NCBI GenBank assembly: GCA_922989275.2
Contig: OV277857.1
Coordinates: 84,623,321-84,687,320, forward strand
Direction: 5' to 3'
Length of the DNA: 64,000 nucleotides
Origin: Gari tellinella
Taxonomy: Eukaryota > Mollusca > Bivalvia > Cardiida > Psammobiidae
The notes beneath the pieces are model-generated. The model was not told the origin of the DNA. It made no database searches and saw nothing but the letters and a program-made list of their open reading frames with translations. The translations under genes were made by a program, and so were the position numbers. This document shows positions 53,468 to 63,407 of the stretch, piece by piece; within the stretch, counting starts at the first letter, position 1, and each line of letters starts with the position of its first letter.

Positions 53468-54285
53468 TCAGCTTTGTAGATACATTGGTTGTACTGATTG
53501 TTTCATTCCGTAATAGTTCATATTGTAGTTCTGTCCGAGTTGATGATTATTCATTGCCTCACAAGGCAACGGTGAAGGCTGAGGCATAGACTGAGGTGGA
53601 GCCCTAAATCCTAAAATGTCATTTACGGAATGTGAAGATGCCCAAGCCCGCATCATACACGGGGTAACACAGTTTGACATCTGTGGCTTATTGTTCATTT
53701 GATGATTTAATTGAGTAAAGCTGGCCTGAGATGGCATATTCGGTGGAGGACAAGAAGGCATTGTTGGTGGAGGGCAGGAGTATGGATACATCTGAAACTG
53801 AGGCCCGTACAGAGGGTTTCCCGTCGCTCCTGCAACCTGCACATTTTTAGTGTCAAAGTTCGCAGGTTGGTTTGTTGGTGAGCCACTGCTTCCTATTTTA
53901 TTTCGAAGTATTCTACTAATTGAGCTCACTGAAGGAACATTGTATTTGTCACAAACACCCTCAGCAAGTAATTTGTCCCGTATCTCCCACGCGAATATCC
54001 CCGGGTCCCGCTCCTTGTAGAGTTTTATGTGTTTCACTACATTGGGTGTTGTTACCCGGGGTTTGCTGCCACCGATGGCGCCTGGAAGAATCGAGCCGGT
54101 TTCGTTGTAGCGTGCCAGGATTTTACTAACGCACCCATGGGACACCCGGAGCTGGCGCGATATATCGCATGGCCTGACCCCCATCTGGGCCAGCTCTATT
54201 ATCCGCAGTCTGATGGCATTTGGCAAAGGTCTACCATTGACAAAAACACCTCCCAGCTGATTAACTTCTCCAAACGTTGACTGTT
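53468..54285 (-). CDS. Pax1/9: Pax1/9 transcription factor exon (paired domain plus octapeptide)
   Basis: The minus-strand exon opens after a canonical acceptor (CTAATTTCAG, AG at 54287-54286) in phase 1. The complete paired domain runs from [10 protein letters not shown] (54277) to ILRNKIG (53891), with PAI motifs [14 protein letters not shown] and [18 protein letters not shown] and RED motifs [14 protein letters not shown] and [12 protein letters not shown] Pro/Met/Asn-rich linker leads to the octapeptide HSVNDILG (53632-53609) preceded by RAWASS. No homeodomain follows, which with this octapeptide context is diagnostic of Pax1/9 (Pox meso group). It binds DNA as a nuclear developmental regulator; the octapeptide recruits Groucho-type corepressors in the family. 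The frame ends YLQS-stop. The 5' coding exon is not found. A possible internal donor (CTT/GTGAGG, exon end 53563) and one just after the stop (CAG/GTAATA, exon end 53452) leave the 3' structure open. Confidence 0.95.
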
Positions 54286-54476
54286 CTGAAATTAGAAAGT
54301 CATAATTTTGTGAATCATTAATTCTGTGCGCTATGAAATTGCGGTTATTTACTGTGATGCAAAAATTAAAAACATGCCACACACGCCGCCGGGAGAGAAG
54401 TACGTGTATAGGGAAAGGTGCAGGTATTGTAGCTGCACGATATCACACTATAGACTGGTGCAAATGTCAAAATTGA
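54286..54476 (-). other. intron sequence upstream of the Pax1/9 exon
   Basis: Immediately 5' (minus sense) of the acceptor, with a T-rich ACTTTCTAATTTCAG tract. Open-frame codons here continue the exon frame by chance. Confidence 0.75.
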
Positions 54477-54725
54477 TTAACCCATTACCCATCGCCTGTT
54501 TCTAGTTTTAAAGAAAGGTGACACCTTTAAACAGGTTGAAAGTAAGGCAGAATGAGCATTAAGGCACATTCTGCTATACTTTCATCCTGCTTTAAGCTAC
54601 TATCTTCTAGTGCATAGAAACTATTTTATGACGCATATTTATGACAGTATAAAACGGAACTATTTTGTTTCAGTGGAGCAATAAATCAAAGACGTAAAAG
54701 GGCTTATTTTGAAGTAATGGGTTAA
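54477..54725. mobile_element. PB-A MITE in Pax1/9 intron or upstream region
   Basis: 249 bp, TTAACCCATTACCCATCGCC to TTTTGAAGTAATGGGTTAA; note matched ATTACC/GTAATGGG terminus variants. The hairpin is partly decayed (GAGCATTAAGGCAC). Confidence 0.82.
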
Positions 54726-55407
54726 TACAGATGTAGAGATTAAAGTTGTACACGGCACGGTATCTCACTATTGTACATACCGGTGCAAATTGTGTCAAAC
54801 AAGATTAAGTTAGCCGTATGAATATATTATATAAAGACAATATCATACATAAGCACAACATGCTTACACTAGATCCTACATCATTTCCCTTGAGAAAACT
54901 CTAAGTGGACAATCCCAGTTTCTAATTCATAGTTAAGATCATTTTTTACTATCTACAGTTGTTTCCCTTTTTACAATATATTGCAAAACAGTGTAGACCC
55001 TGATCAGGGAGCTCTTATAGGCGTGTGTGGGTTTTCAATGTTTGCATAGAACAGGTATACTTTTCGTAGATACAATGTTAGTCAATGACACATATTTGTG
55101 TCGCTAAGGTTTAATGGGTTCAAACAATATATTTCACATAAAGTATGTATTTATATATAAAACGATAAAAGCGATAATACCAAATAAAAAAATATGTTAT
55201 TCTTGATTTTAATTTTAAATGCCTAAATCAAGGCGGGAGTAAAGCAATTTCCGTTGACACTGAAGCCTTTTCCGGTCTTAATGTTGGCTAAAAGTCTCAT
55301 TTAGTACTTCGAATGAGCCTTTAACCGATTTAAGCCTAATGTCTATCAAAGAAGGCGTTGGCAAACAGTATCCAACCTCACGAGACGTCGCTTGACACAT
55401 CTCCTGT
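54726..55407. other. spacer with hairpin remnant, no exon seen
   Basis: About 54985-55050 has a left arm CAAAACAGTGTAGACCCTGA with GGAGCTCTTATAGG; the right arm is decayed. A further arm (GGCAAACAGTATCC) precedes the K element. Confidence 0.5.
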
Positions 55408-55643
55408 GGCCCGTTTCATAAAACTTCGTACGACAAGTCGTAAGTCAGTTTATAAAAGTCTCAATTTTTATTTATTTCTCCATCTAATCCTGTCTTGTGA
55501 CATCTCTTTTGGAATCGTCTTTTCAAGACGATTCCAAAGAGATGTCACAAGACAGGATTAGATAGAGAAATCAGAAACAAAATTTATTTTAAGTTTTCGA
55601 CTTACGACCGTTTTTGTCGTACGAAGTTTTATGAAACGGGCCC
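55408..55643. mobile_element. foldback element K, near-perfect 236-bp palindrome
   Basis: GGCCCGTTTCATAAAACTTC at the left and its complement GAAGTTTTATGAAACGGGCC at the right; GTACGAC, CCTGTCTTGTGACATCTC and GGAATCGTC pair along most of the length around a TTTTCAAG centre (about 55525). Inserted in a decayed hairpin. Superfamily not assigned; a second copy runs off the window end. Confidence 0.85.
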
Positions 55644-56177
55644 CTGATCCGTGTTTGTAGTCTTTGCTATATTTCATATATAATGCTATCATGTATTACA
55701 ATTTACAAAATACTGTAGTGTCCTTAGACCACCATTGTATATATATACTGAATTCTTCCAGCAAGCACATAGGGAGAGTTAATTATAATATCTCGACATA
55801 AATAGATAAACATTGATGCGAATGCCAAACAATTGGATCCTGAATAGACGTTGCACTACACAGATTCAAATTATTTGTAAAGTGGACTTAAGTCGCGTAT
55901 GGCGTGAAAGGGTTGACTTCTTCACTACCAAAGCATTGTCTGCTTTTTTTCACATCCATGTTTGACCGAAGAAATGTCGATATGAATGTCAACAAATCTG
56001 GATCAAACTCTGTTTACAAATATTCAAGTATATGTGAATTTGGGGTAAGTCACAGGGTAAGAGACACAAATACCCCGAAATGGCAATAAAAGATCAATAA
56101 AACAAACAATTTACAGTTGATCTGGCACTCTAGACATAAAGCATTTTAGACAAGACAAACCAATACGATTTTCCAGA
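55644..56177. other. spacer with PB-C remnants, no gene seen
   Basis: About 55790-55915 carries AACAATTGGATCCTGAATAG ... AAATTATTTGTAAAG and GGCGTGAAAGGGTTGAC, a decayed PB-C. The next 100 bp hold another PB-C-like tail (CATTGTCTGCTTTTTTTCAC). Confidence 0.5.
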
Positions 56178-56546
56178 TACAGTGCTCCCTCTCTACAACG
56201 ACACTCAACGGGAGACACAGATTGTGCGTCTTATTCGGAGGGAGTTGTTACAGGGAGGGAAAATTAAAACTTTGCTCACAGTTGCAAACAGCTTGAATCC
56301 AGATCAGACGCGGCTTGTCTGATATGAATTCAAGCTGTGTGTCTCTCGTCATCATATTACTTCTGTCAAATGTCCACTTATATGTAGATTTAACTTTGAG
56401 AAAATACAGCAGACAACTTTTTTAAGCAGACGATATTGCAGCAGTAAAATCGTTATACATAATTGCCTTGTTTAGGGAACTGCGGAATGCATTGTTGTAA
56501 GGAGGGAGTCGTTTAAGGAGGACCGTCGTAGGGGGCTACACTGTTA
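56178..56546. mobile_element. TM-D MITE with PB-C hairpin inside
   Basis: 369 bp from TACAGTGCTCCCTCTCTACA to GTAGGGGGCTACACTGTTA. The hairpin (56284-56338) is shortened at its centre to CAGACGCGGCTTGTCTG. Collinear with 26539. Confidence 0.85.
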
Positions 56547-56667
56547 TACAAATTGTAGCAGGCAATTTTCGGAATTCTATTAGTTCCAAGCCTTGCCTAG
56601 AGAATGTTCTCCTTAGCCAAGTATAACTCTATTGTTAGTATGCTCACATGTTTAAGAATCCGTTTTC

Positions 56668-56915
56668 TTAACCCATTATCAATAGCCTGCTTCTAGTTTT
56701 GAAGACAGGTGACCATTCAAAGCAGGTTGAAAGTAAAGCAAAACGCGCCTTAAAGTGTATTCTGCTCTACTTTCTTTTTTCTTTAAGCTACCATCTGATA
56801 GAATAAAGGAAATATTTCTTATAGTCATGTTCATGACCGTATAAATTGGAAATATTTCTTCAATGGATGAATAAAGTAAGTGCGCTGAAAGACGCTTCTA
56901 GGAGAGTAAGAGTAA
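56668..56915. mobile_element. PB-A MITE, diverged
   Basis: TTAACCCATTATCAATAGCC to TAGGAGAGTAAGAGTAA. The hairpin (about 56717-56788) has mismatches and a T-rich right arm. Confidence 0.75.
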
Positions 56916-57841
56916 TTGATTATGACTTTATGACAACAATTTATTACAATTAAGAAATTTAAAAATCAACAATAGCTATTATTCATTTTGTTAAATTATC
57001 ATCACACTAAAATACAATACACCTTCCGATTTCACGACACATTAAGTGAGACTAAAATGATGAAAAACATGTAAAATGAGTATTAGCTCATGCACTGCCT
57101 TACCACGAATACAATTGGTTATTTGGAAACAGTTTGGGTGCTGATCAGACGCATGCATAGACTGTTTAACGCTTATTACAATATTGCTTCAGTCAATTTA
57201 CATAATTTCTCAATTTTGATTTTAAGAAATAAAAGCAGGCGACAATTAATTAAAAGGTATGACGACACGACAATGATGTGGGTTAATAAAACAAATGTTG
57301 AATTTGGGGGTTGTCTGTTTATTTGCTGTAGACGAGGCCAATAGAAACAGAGCTACCCAAACTACATAACATCTTAAAAGAAATATATTAAAACATCTTT
57401 ATATTCTTGTGGTGAAAAGAATTTGCAGTTTTGCACATTTGAGATACTCTATGTAAGTTAAAGAGTGATTATTGGTACTAATATCGCTCTTCAAGACTAG
57501 TGAAAATAAAGAATATGACTTTGTATCGTTTGTTAAAATGCATTAACCATTTTATCGCTATTTTGTACCTTTAGTCGAATTTGCAAACAATTTGGATCCT
57601 GATAAGACAACGCGTTTCAATTATCAACATTTTATTTCAGCCTAAACTTTAATAAAAAATGAATTTGGCAGAAAATTGCAGACGTCAAATTGTCGCAGAA
57701 AACATTTAGTCTGCGAAAAGGAAAACTAATTGTTGAATTTGGCGGCAAAATAAACTGAAACCTAGTTTGTTTTCCTCTGATGTCTACTTTACACAGGTTT
57801 GCATATCAATATACATATTGAATGTAACAGTACTTTCATCT
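56916..57841. other. spacer with PB-C remnants, no gene supported
   Basis: PB-C traces at about 57090-57260 (GGAAACAGTTTGGGTGCTGA, GCAGGCGACAATTAATTAAA) and 57580-57740 (GCAAACAATTTGGATCCTGA, TTGCAGACGTCAAATTGTCG). The 84-codon frame at 57090-57344 derives from the first. Confidence 0.5.
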
Positions 57842-58049
57842 TGAGTGGAATTTTCGATTTCTCGAATTCGCTTATCGAACATATTCGTATTTCAATGTTA
57901 AAACGTGGCTCAGTCACGTTTTAACTTAAAATTAGAATATATTCGACGTAAGCGATTTTGAAATAATGAAATTGATATGTAAAAATACTGTCAAGCACGG
58001 ATAAGTTCAATTTAATTAAGCGAGTTTGAGACATAGAAGCTCGACTGTA
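57842..58049. mobile_element. TM-J MITE, diverged left end
   Basis: GAATTTTCGATTTCTCGAAT at the left, AGAAGCTCGACTGTA at the right, foldback TCGTATTTCAATGTTAAAAC / GTTTTAACTTAAAATTAGAA. Confidence 0.72.
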
Positions 58050-58159
58050 TACATTTTCAACCTACATGTAGTGTTTTCTCTGGTGGATAAGTATCTATTT
58101 TCAACCAAACTGAATTTTAGTCACCCAAATTTAACTCTGCGTTTGAGTCATAAACTAAA

Positions 58160-58435
58160 AACTATCCGAAACCCATGACAATTTCGTTTACAGACGCGAG
58201 CACGTGTAAACTCGATAACCGTGGGCTTCAAAGTTACTTTCCTAATTCGCTATCGGAAATTAATTGGCCTGAATTTTCAACGGGGCCCCTAACGATGCCC
58301 AAGGGACCAACAACTCAATCAAGAAGCGGCGAAACAGTATCAATAATTCTCACCGTGATAATAGCGACAGAGAGAGAGGGGTCTGATCGCCGGGAATGAA
58401 GAGTTCTAGTTCCAGAAAATACTGGCGGCAGCCAT
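58160..58435. promoter_or_regulatory. candidate conserved non-coding block upstream of Pax1/9
   Basis: Repeat-free and GC-richer, with GACGCGAGCACGTGTAAAC (E-box CACGTG), CGGAAATTAATTGGCC (homeodomain core), ACGGGGCCCCTAACGATG and GATCGCCGGGAATG. A 74-codon frame (58175-58399) crosses it without a recognised domain, so a small exon is possible but unsupported. Confidence 0.38.
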
Positions 58436-58663
58436 TTAACCCATTTTATGCGGGCTACACGTTTAGATGTACCTCTAGGCAAACAGTTTTGATCTCAGAT
58501 CAGGCCCCACATTGTGGGGCCTGATCTGAGATCAAAACTGTTTGCTGCTTAGTCAATATTCTATCAGAAACTGCTAAAATCTTTGGCAAATATTTGAGTT
58601 ATACCCGCTGCAGATGACATTTTAAAATGGCTGCCAAATATTACCCAGCATTCAATGGGTTAA
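58436..58663. mobile_element. PB-F-like MITE with GGGGCC core variant
   Basis: 228 bp, TTAACCCATTTTATGCGGG to CCAGCATTCAATGGGTTAA. The perfect palindrome (about 58479-58543) has arms CAAACAGTTTTGATCTCAGA and centre AGGCCCCACATTGTGGGGCC: the sequence differs from the usual GACGCCGCG core but symmetry is intact. Confidence 0.85.
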
Positions 58664-58676
58664 CTGTCCTACAGTT

Positions 58677-58873
58677 TACAGTAGGAAGACGTTATTCTTT
58701 CCCAATAAACGCGTTTGTGATAAAAACAAGTTTATTCCTTACAAATAGTCTGGAGCCATATCAGACGCCGTCTGATCAGAATCTTAAATGTTTGCCTCTT
58801 AGATAAAAATAAATAAATCATCCCATTTTTTTGTTTTTTCATCCTTTGGTGAATAACGTCTTCTACGCTGCAT
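58677..58873. mobile_element. TM-I MITE, diverged
   Basis: TACAGTAGGAAGACGTTATT to GAATAACGTCTTCTACGCTG; the terminal repeats share the GGAAGACG/CGTCTTC variant. The hairpin has lost its GGGTAACCC centre (CAGACGCCGTCTG). Confidence 0.75.
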
Positions 58874-58898
58874 GAACACAAAAGGCATATTGATGTTG

Positions 58899-59085
58899 AA
58901 TAACCCTTTCCACCATGGCCTTTCTCTAGTTTCGAAGAAAGGTGGCCTGTTAAAGACGTTTGAAAGTTAAGCAGAATGCGCCTTTCAGTTTGCTTTATGC
59001 TACAGTCTACAAGATTAAAGAAACATTTCGTATGCTTCGCCTTCATTACTGTCTGAAATGGAACTGTGAAGAAATTAATTAAATG
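58899..59085. mobile_element. PB-A MITE, internally deleted
   Basis: TAACCCTTTCCACCATGGCC, then a hairpin reduced to TTTGAAAGTTAAGCAGAATG followed by CGCCTTTCAGTTTGCTTTAT (the right arm lacks about 20 bases), then TCTGAAATGGAACTGTGAAG. Confidence 0.65.
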
Positions 59086-59094
59086 CTTACATAT

Positions 59095-59165
59095 CTAGTT
59101 TATACCAAAATGAAAGTAAAGCGAAACACCGTTATAGGAGCTTTCTGCTTTACTATTTTGTATAT
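59095..59165. repeat. hairpin, TM-B type core
   Basis: AAATGAAAGTAAAGCGAAAC / GCTTTCTGCTTTACTATTTT arms around CCGTTATAGGA. Confidence 0.55.
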
Positions 59166-59329
59166 CTAGGGAGTACACTTGCATCTGAAAAAAGGTCTCA
59201 TTTTATTGGCTGATTTAGCCAACATTTTATTAGACATTGCACCAATAATATTGCGTCTGAACAGGATTTACGCTAGCTGCTTGTCACTGTATGGTCAGAG
59301 TATGTAGCTTATCATACTCAGTAAAATGT

Positions 59330-59746
59330 TGCCAAATTAAGACTGTAAAAAGTGCGGATCCAGATCAACCACCTTTTGTTCAACGTGTCTACAGATTGAA
59401 TTTCTCGCACCGCGGCTTATCTATTTAACACAGGAAAGACATAGAACTAATTGAGAGCCGAATTTTTCAAGAAAACGCATTACAACATTACACAATGCTA
59501 CATACATCTGTTTTCATTGATTAATACTCTTCATTATAAAAATCCTCCGACAGCCAAATAAAACAACGCATCTCCTGATTGTGATGGATTTATGTTACCA
59601 TTTAGGTGTCATACAATTCGATTAATCTCCATTTACAAGCCGCTCTTCATGCTAGCATGTCAAGACGGCAATTGCAGAGTTGGACAGTGCCCCAATCTCA
59701 CCGATAGCACAGCTCCGTGAGGGTGCAAACCAACATGACATTCAAT
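59330..59746. promoter_or_regulatory. candidate conserved non-coding block upstream of Pax1/9
   Basis: About 400 bp of repeat-free, varied sequence with CCGACAGCCAAATAAAACAA, CCTGATTGTGATGGATTTAT, GATTAATCTCC (Otx/Gsc-type TAATC), GCCGCTCTTCATGCTAGCAT and GACGGCAATTGCAGAG. No open frame. Its position 5 kb upstream of the Pax1/9 exon makes an enhancer or promoter-proximal role plausible. Confidence 0.42.
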
Positions 59747-59963
59747 TTAACCCCATTCACTATAAATCCAGACTACACTTCCATTTGCAAACAGTTTGGA
59801 TCCAGATCAGACGCCGTGTAACGCGGCGTCTGATCAGGATCCAAACTGTTTGACTCTAAGTTTCGACATTTCTTCAGTCAAAAAATGCCAAAAGGCTAAT
59901 TCTACAAATGAAAGCAGACGATAAATTTAAAGCAGACGATATCATAGCGCTGGAAAGGGTTAA
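59747..59963. mobile_element. PB-C MITE, full length
   Basis: 217 bp, TTAACCCCATTCACTATAAA to GCGCTGGAAAGGGTTAA. The palindrome at 59784-59850 is centred on CGCCGTGTAACGCGGCG. The tail is CAGACGATAAATTTAAAGCA. Confidence 0.85.
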
Positions 59964-60339
59964 TGGTCCAGATAAAGGAACGATAATGAAGCCTCTATCG
60001 TCTCTCGTAAACCAAGGTTTATTGTAGAAGTTTAACGAAAGAAAATACATTTTTGTTTTTCTTGAAAAAATAGCCGCATGTCAGATGTGTAAATATAAAC
60101 AAAGATACGCGACATAGTTATCTTATTGTCTGTCCACGTAAATCAGTTAAGGGGGAGATATCAGTCGATGGATGGCTAGTAAAGGCGTAATTCCTTCTGC
60201 AGATGGTTTGGGTGGAATAGTGCATTGCATAAACATGATAGTAAACGTTAAGCGTCTTCTTGCATAAGATCAAAATGGATACAGTTGAATGTGACAGTCC
60301 CATCCCCTTCACAGCCTTACCTAATGTTCGTTTACATTT
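59964..60339. other. spacer, no gene seen
   Basis: The 79-codon minus-strand frame (60118-60357) lacks motifs and ends in a PB-C arm. Confidence 0.45.
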
Positions 60340-60860
60340 GCAAACAGATTGAATCATGATTAGACGCCGAGTAACTCGTCTTTTGATCTGGATTCATACT
60401 GTTTGACACTGATTCATATCGATGGTTCATTTTTCAATTCGCCTAAAACATGAATTTATTAAATAAATGAAGACGACACTTATAAGCGGACGACATCCTG
60501 GCAATAATTTGATTTGGTATGATTTTACGTCGCTTTAACAGTATTTAAGTCAACTCGCGACGTCCAGCTACTTTCAGGTGGAGAAAGACCCTAAATGTCA
60601 TTTATGAATACACCTTTCCAGGCACAAAGCGGCAACTGGGTAGAACCAAAGTCCTTCAGCAAGCCAGCTGGAAGGCTTCCCGACATGAAACATCCGAAGG
60701 GCCCGGACTGGGATTCGAACCCACAGCGGTTAGGAGTTCAGTGGATATTAGTCACGGTGACTTTAACCGCTCGACCAATGAGGCCCCCTTCCTGGCAATG
60801 AAGGTTTTGAAGTAGACAACATTGGTCGTGAAAAGATCTTTCAATACACGTGTCCAATTT
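60340..60860. mobile_element. PB-C MITE split by a SINE
   Basis: The hairpin at 60340-60406 (GCAAACAGATTGAATCATGA, centre CGCCGAGTAACTCG) and tail GAAGACGACACTTATAAGCG before the SINE; GAAGGTTTTGAAGTAGACAA and GGTCGTGAAAAGATC after it. Termini are decayed. Confidence 0.68.
60496..60799 (-). mobile_element. V-type tRNA-derived SINE with 10-bp target duplication
   Basis: On the minus strand: head GGGGGCCTCATTGGTCGAGC (A box, near 60785) and B box GGGTTCGAATCCC (near 60715), then GGAAGCCTTCCAGCTGGCTT shared exactly with the 15911 copy, and a tail GGTCTTTCTCCACCTGAAAG to AAATCATACCAAATCAAA. TCCTGGCAAT flanks it at 60496-60505 and 60790-60799. Confidence 0.88.
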
Positions 60861-60994
60861 CCTGCCACTTACAAGTAGTTAGGGTCCAGATGAAGGGCAA
60901 AGTAACCCAGAATCTGATCAGAATTTAACTTATTTGAATCTCAATAGAAACGGAATACAGGCACGACTGATAGCATGGCTGTGAATGAGTTTAA

Positions 60995-61250
60995 CATGGC
61001 TGCCATAAGTTGACATGAAAAATCCTAAGATTTCCAAATTTGCATTTTTTCAAGTGCGATTTTACGAATCGTACCTTTACCTCATAGCCTTTTTCTTGTT
61101 TTGTTTACATGCGACTACTTAAAGCAGGCTGTAAGTAAAGCAAAATGCGCCTTAGGGCGCATTCTGCTTTACTTTCAGCCTACTTTAAGCTACCATGTAC
61201 TGGGAAAAAATCCGGAGATTTAGGAAAAATCCGGAGAAATGTCAGCCCTG
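60995..61250. mobile_element. CAG-M MITE with 6-bp target duplication
   Basis: 256 bp, CATGGCTGCCATAAGTTGAC to AAATGTCAGCCCTG, flanked by GTTTAA at 60989-60994 and 61251-61256. It includes the PB-A block ACCTTTACCTCATAGCC through a palindrome (61120-61190). Inverted relative to 17393. Confidence 0.85.
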
Positions 61251-61285
61251 GTTTAAACGATAGACTCATGAGACATGTGGGTCGT

Positions 61286-61434
61286 TCAAAGACACCGATA
61301 GCTGACTCCAAGGTTATAAAGCTTTTGAGTTGAGTCTGGAGTAGTCGTCAAGCATTTGATTGGTCAGATTTGAGCTTGAGAACGATACCATACTCAACTC
61401 AAAGGCTTTATAACCTTTGACCCTGGTGTTTTTG
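61286..61434. repeat. foldback element L, copy 2
   Basis: AAGGTTATAAAGCTTTTGAG and its complement CTCAAAGGCTTTATAACCTT are inverted arms; the loop includes CAAGCATTTGATTGGTCAGA, shared with 41842-41987. Outer ACACC/GGTGT pair as well. Confidence 0.7.
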
Positions 61435-63407
61435 GTCTAACTATATACAGTATAAATAGCTGTTGATAATAATTTATAGACATTTTCCTCAAGAAAATAC
61501 ATTTTATATACTACTTTTATAGACAAACACTTTCTACAATGCAATGTTACTATATTACATTAATGAGGAAAAAATACTTATATGCATATAATGACAAATA
61601 CAATAACCATTATTTATTATGTTTACATAAACATTGATTTTTTTTCACATATAGATGTACCTTTTAAAATACGATTTATAGATATAATTTTGAATATTCA
61701 CTTTACAGTTTTATTATATGTGTCTGTGGTATGATATTGCCAATTAACAATGTGCAAATAATGTGTATTAACTATAAATGTCATTATTCCTAGTGCTTTA
61801 AACTGCTATCTACGTTTTATGTACGTTGAAAGTACATGTACATAGATACAATAGTCAAACAGCTTTGGCCCCTACTTATTCGACGTCTGATTTAAGTCCA
61901 AACTGTTTGTCTATCGTCGCCTCTTTGATAGTAAAATAGTTAATGTTATTTCTATTAATTGTACTTTAAAACATACGACGAAATATACTTTTTAAACACT
62001 AAACATAATGGTGATTGAAAATGAATTATTTATTACTGCAAGCTGATCCGTTCCAAATTCTATTCTAGAATTATAAATATAGTTCTTGTGTTATCTAAAT
62101 GAAAAGAAAAACAGTATTTTCAGCAATTTAACAACTACAATACCTTTCGAGTACAAACATTGTATTTGAATTAATAAGATTATGAAATTACATTTGCTGC
62201 ATATTTGGTTTTGTTTTAATATTGCGTATTTTATGCTCAAGGACATTTTAAAGTTGGTTTCTTAAAATCTAAAGCAGTGATATTGTAAATTTTTGTGGCA
62301 GGAGTTTTCTTTCACCGGCTTAGCGTTATATACAATGGAACGCCTTTGTTACAAATTACAATCGCTCTATTAGAATCCTATTAAATTTAAAGGCATAATT
62401 TTCCCCCACCAGGATCTTTCTGTAAGACTTTTTCTTCTTTGAGCTGCAACCTGCTTATAACATCGAGATAAAGCGTTGTATAAGCGTTTTCCTATGCGTT
62501 ACTGGAAAGCAAAGCTAAGTAAGAACGCCATATTAAAGACATTCACATATATAATAAGCTCGTGGGAGGATGCACATTTACGGTTAATTTACATATAAAG
62601 CAACAACAAAGGCCAGTTAAATCAATTACATCTAAATACACGTGAACAGCAGAATTAAATAATCCGAATTTTGCAACCAGATATATGTTTTACCTTAGTT
62701 TATGAGGGTTTTCCTTTATTTATGTCGTACATTAACACATTTAAGACCAGTGACTACTAAAATCAACATTGGCAAAAAGTGTAGTCCCTGATCAAGGTCA
62801 GCATCGTTTGCTATTTCATATTATAGGATCTGCTGTAAGGACAAACACTGCACTGTCTTTAGAGTTTAAATCTCCATTTTATAACTATAATGAAATATTC
62901 CATCCAGTCTCCTTATAGAATGCCGTGCTTCTATAATACACGGTAGCTTACCACAACTGTGAGTATATAGTAAATATTAAATGTTTTACCCATTTCAGTG
63001 TATTATCTACTACGAAGGAAATTAGTAAACATTGCAGACTCTATTGAGACGCCGCGTAACGCGTGGCGGGGTCATGTCGCGAAATAAACTCAATGATAAA
63101 AGAACGTAAAATCAAACCATCAAATCCATTCGCCCTGTTTCAAAACGAATTATTTTCACAAGCCAGAGGTTTTTGCGGCAGAATGAAGGTTAATTATGTA
63201 ATCAGGATTTTCTGCCCACGTCATAGATCTACATGCAGCTTGTTTACTACCACGGCCTGAACACAACTCCAGACACGTACGGTGATACAGAATACAGTCT
63301 TTGTTGGGGGTCAGTTTTAAGGTTCAGACAAGCTTCTTTACAACGACGTTCTTTGCTTCCTACATTTTGTGAATCTAACACTTTCACCGCCAAATTCAGC
63401 TGTCTCT
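61435..63407. other. mostly unique AT-rich DNA, no exon identified
   Basis: Few repeats: hairpin traces at about 61855-61910 (AACAGCTTTGGCCCC / AAGTCCAAACTGTTTG), 62770-62815 and 63030-63070. Short frames at 63063-63427 have no motif. The missing 5' Pax1/9 exon could lie here but no ATG-plus-donor candidate could be singled out. Confidence 0.45.

Noticed and set aside
53920..54280. Plus-strand frames over the paired box
   Set aside because: Shadows of the strongly conserved minus-strand Pax1/9 exon.
8818..59963. Regularly recurring near-identical palindromes as a CRISPR array
   Set aside because: Spacing is irregular (hundreds to thousands of bases), each copy sits in its own inverted-repeat element, and the genome is eukaryotic.
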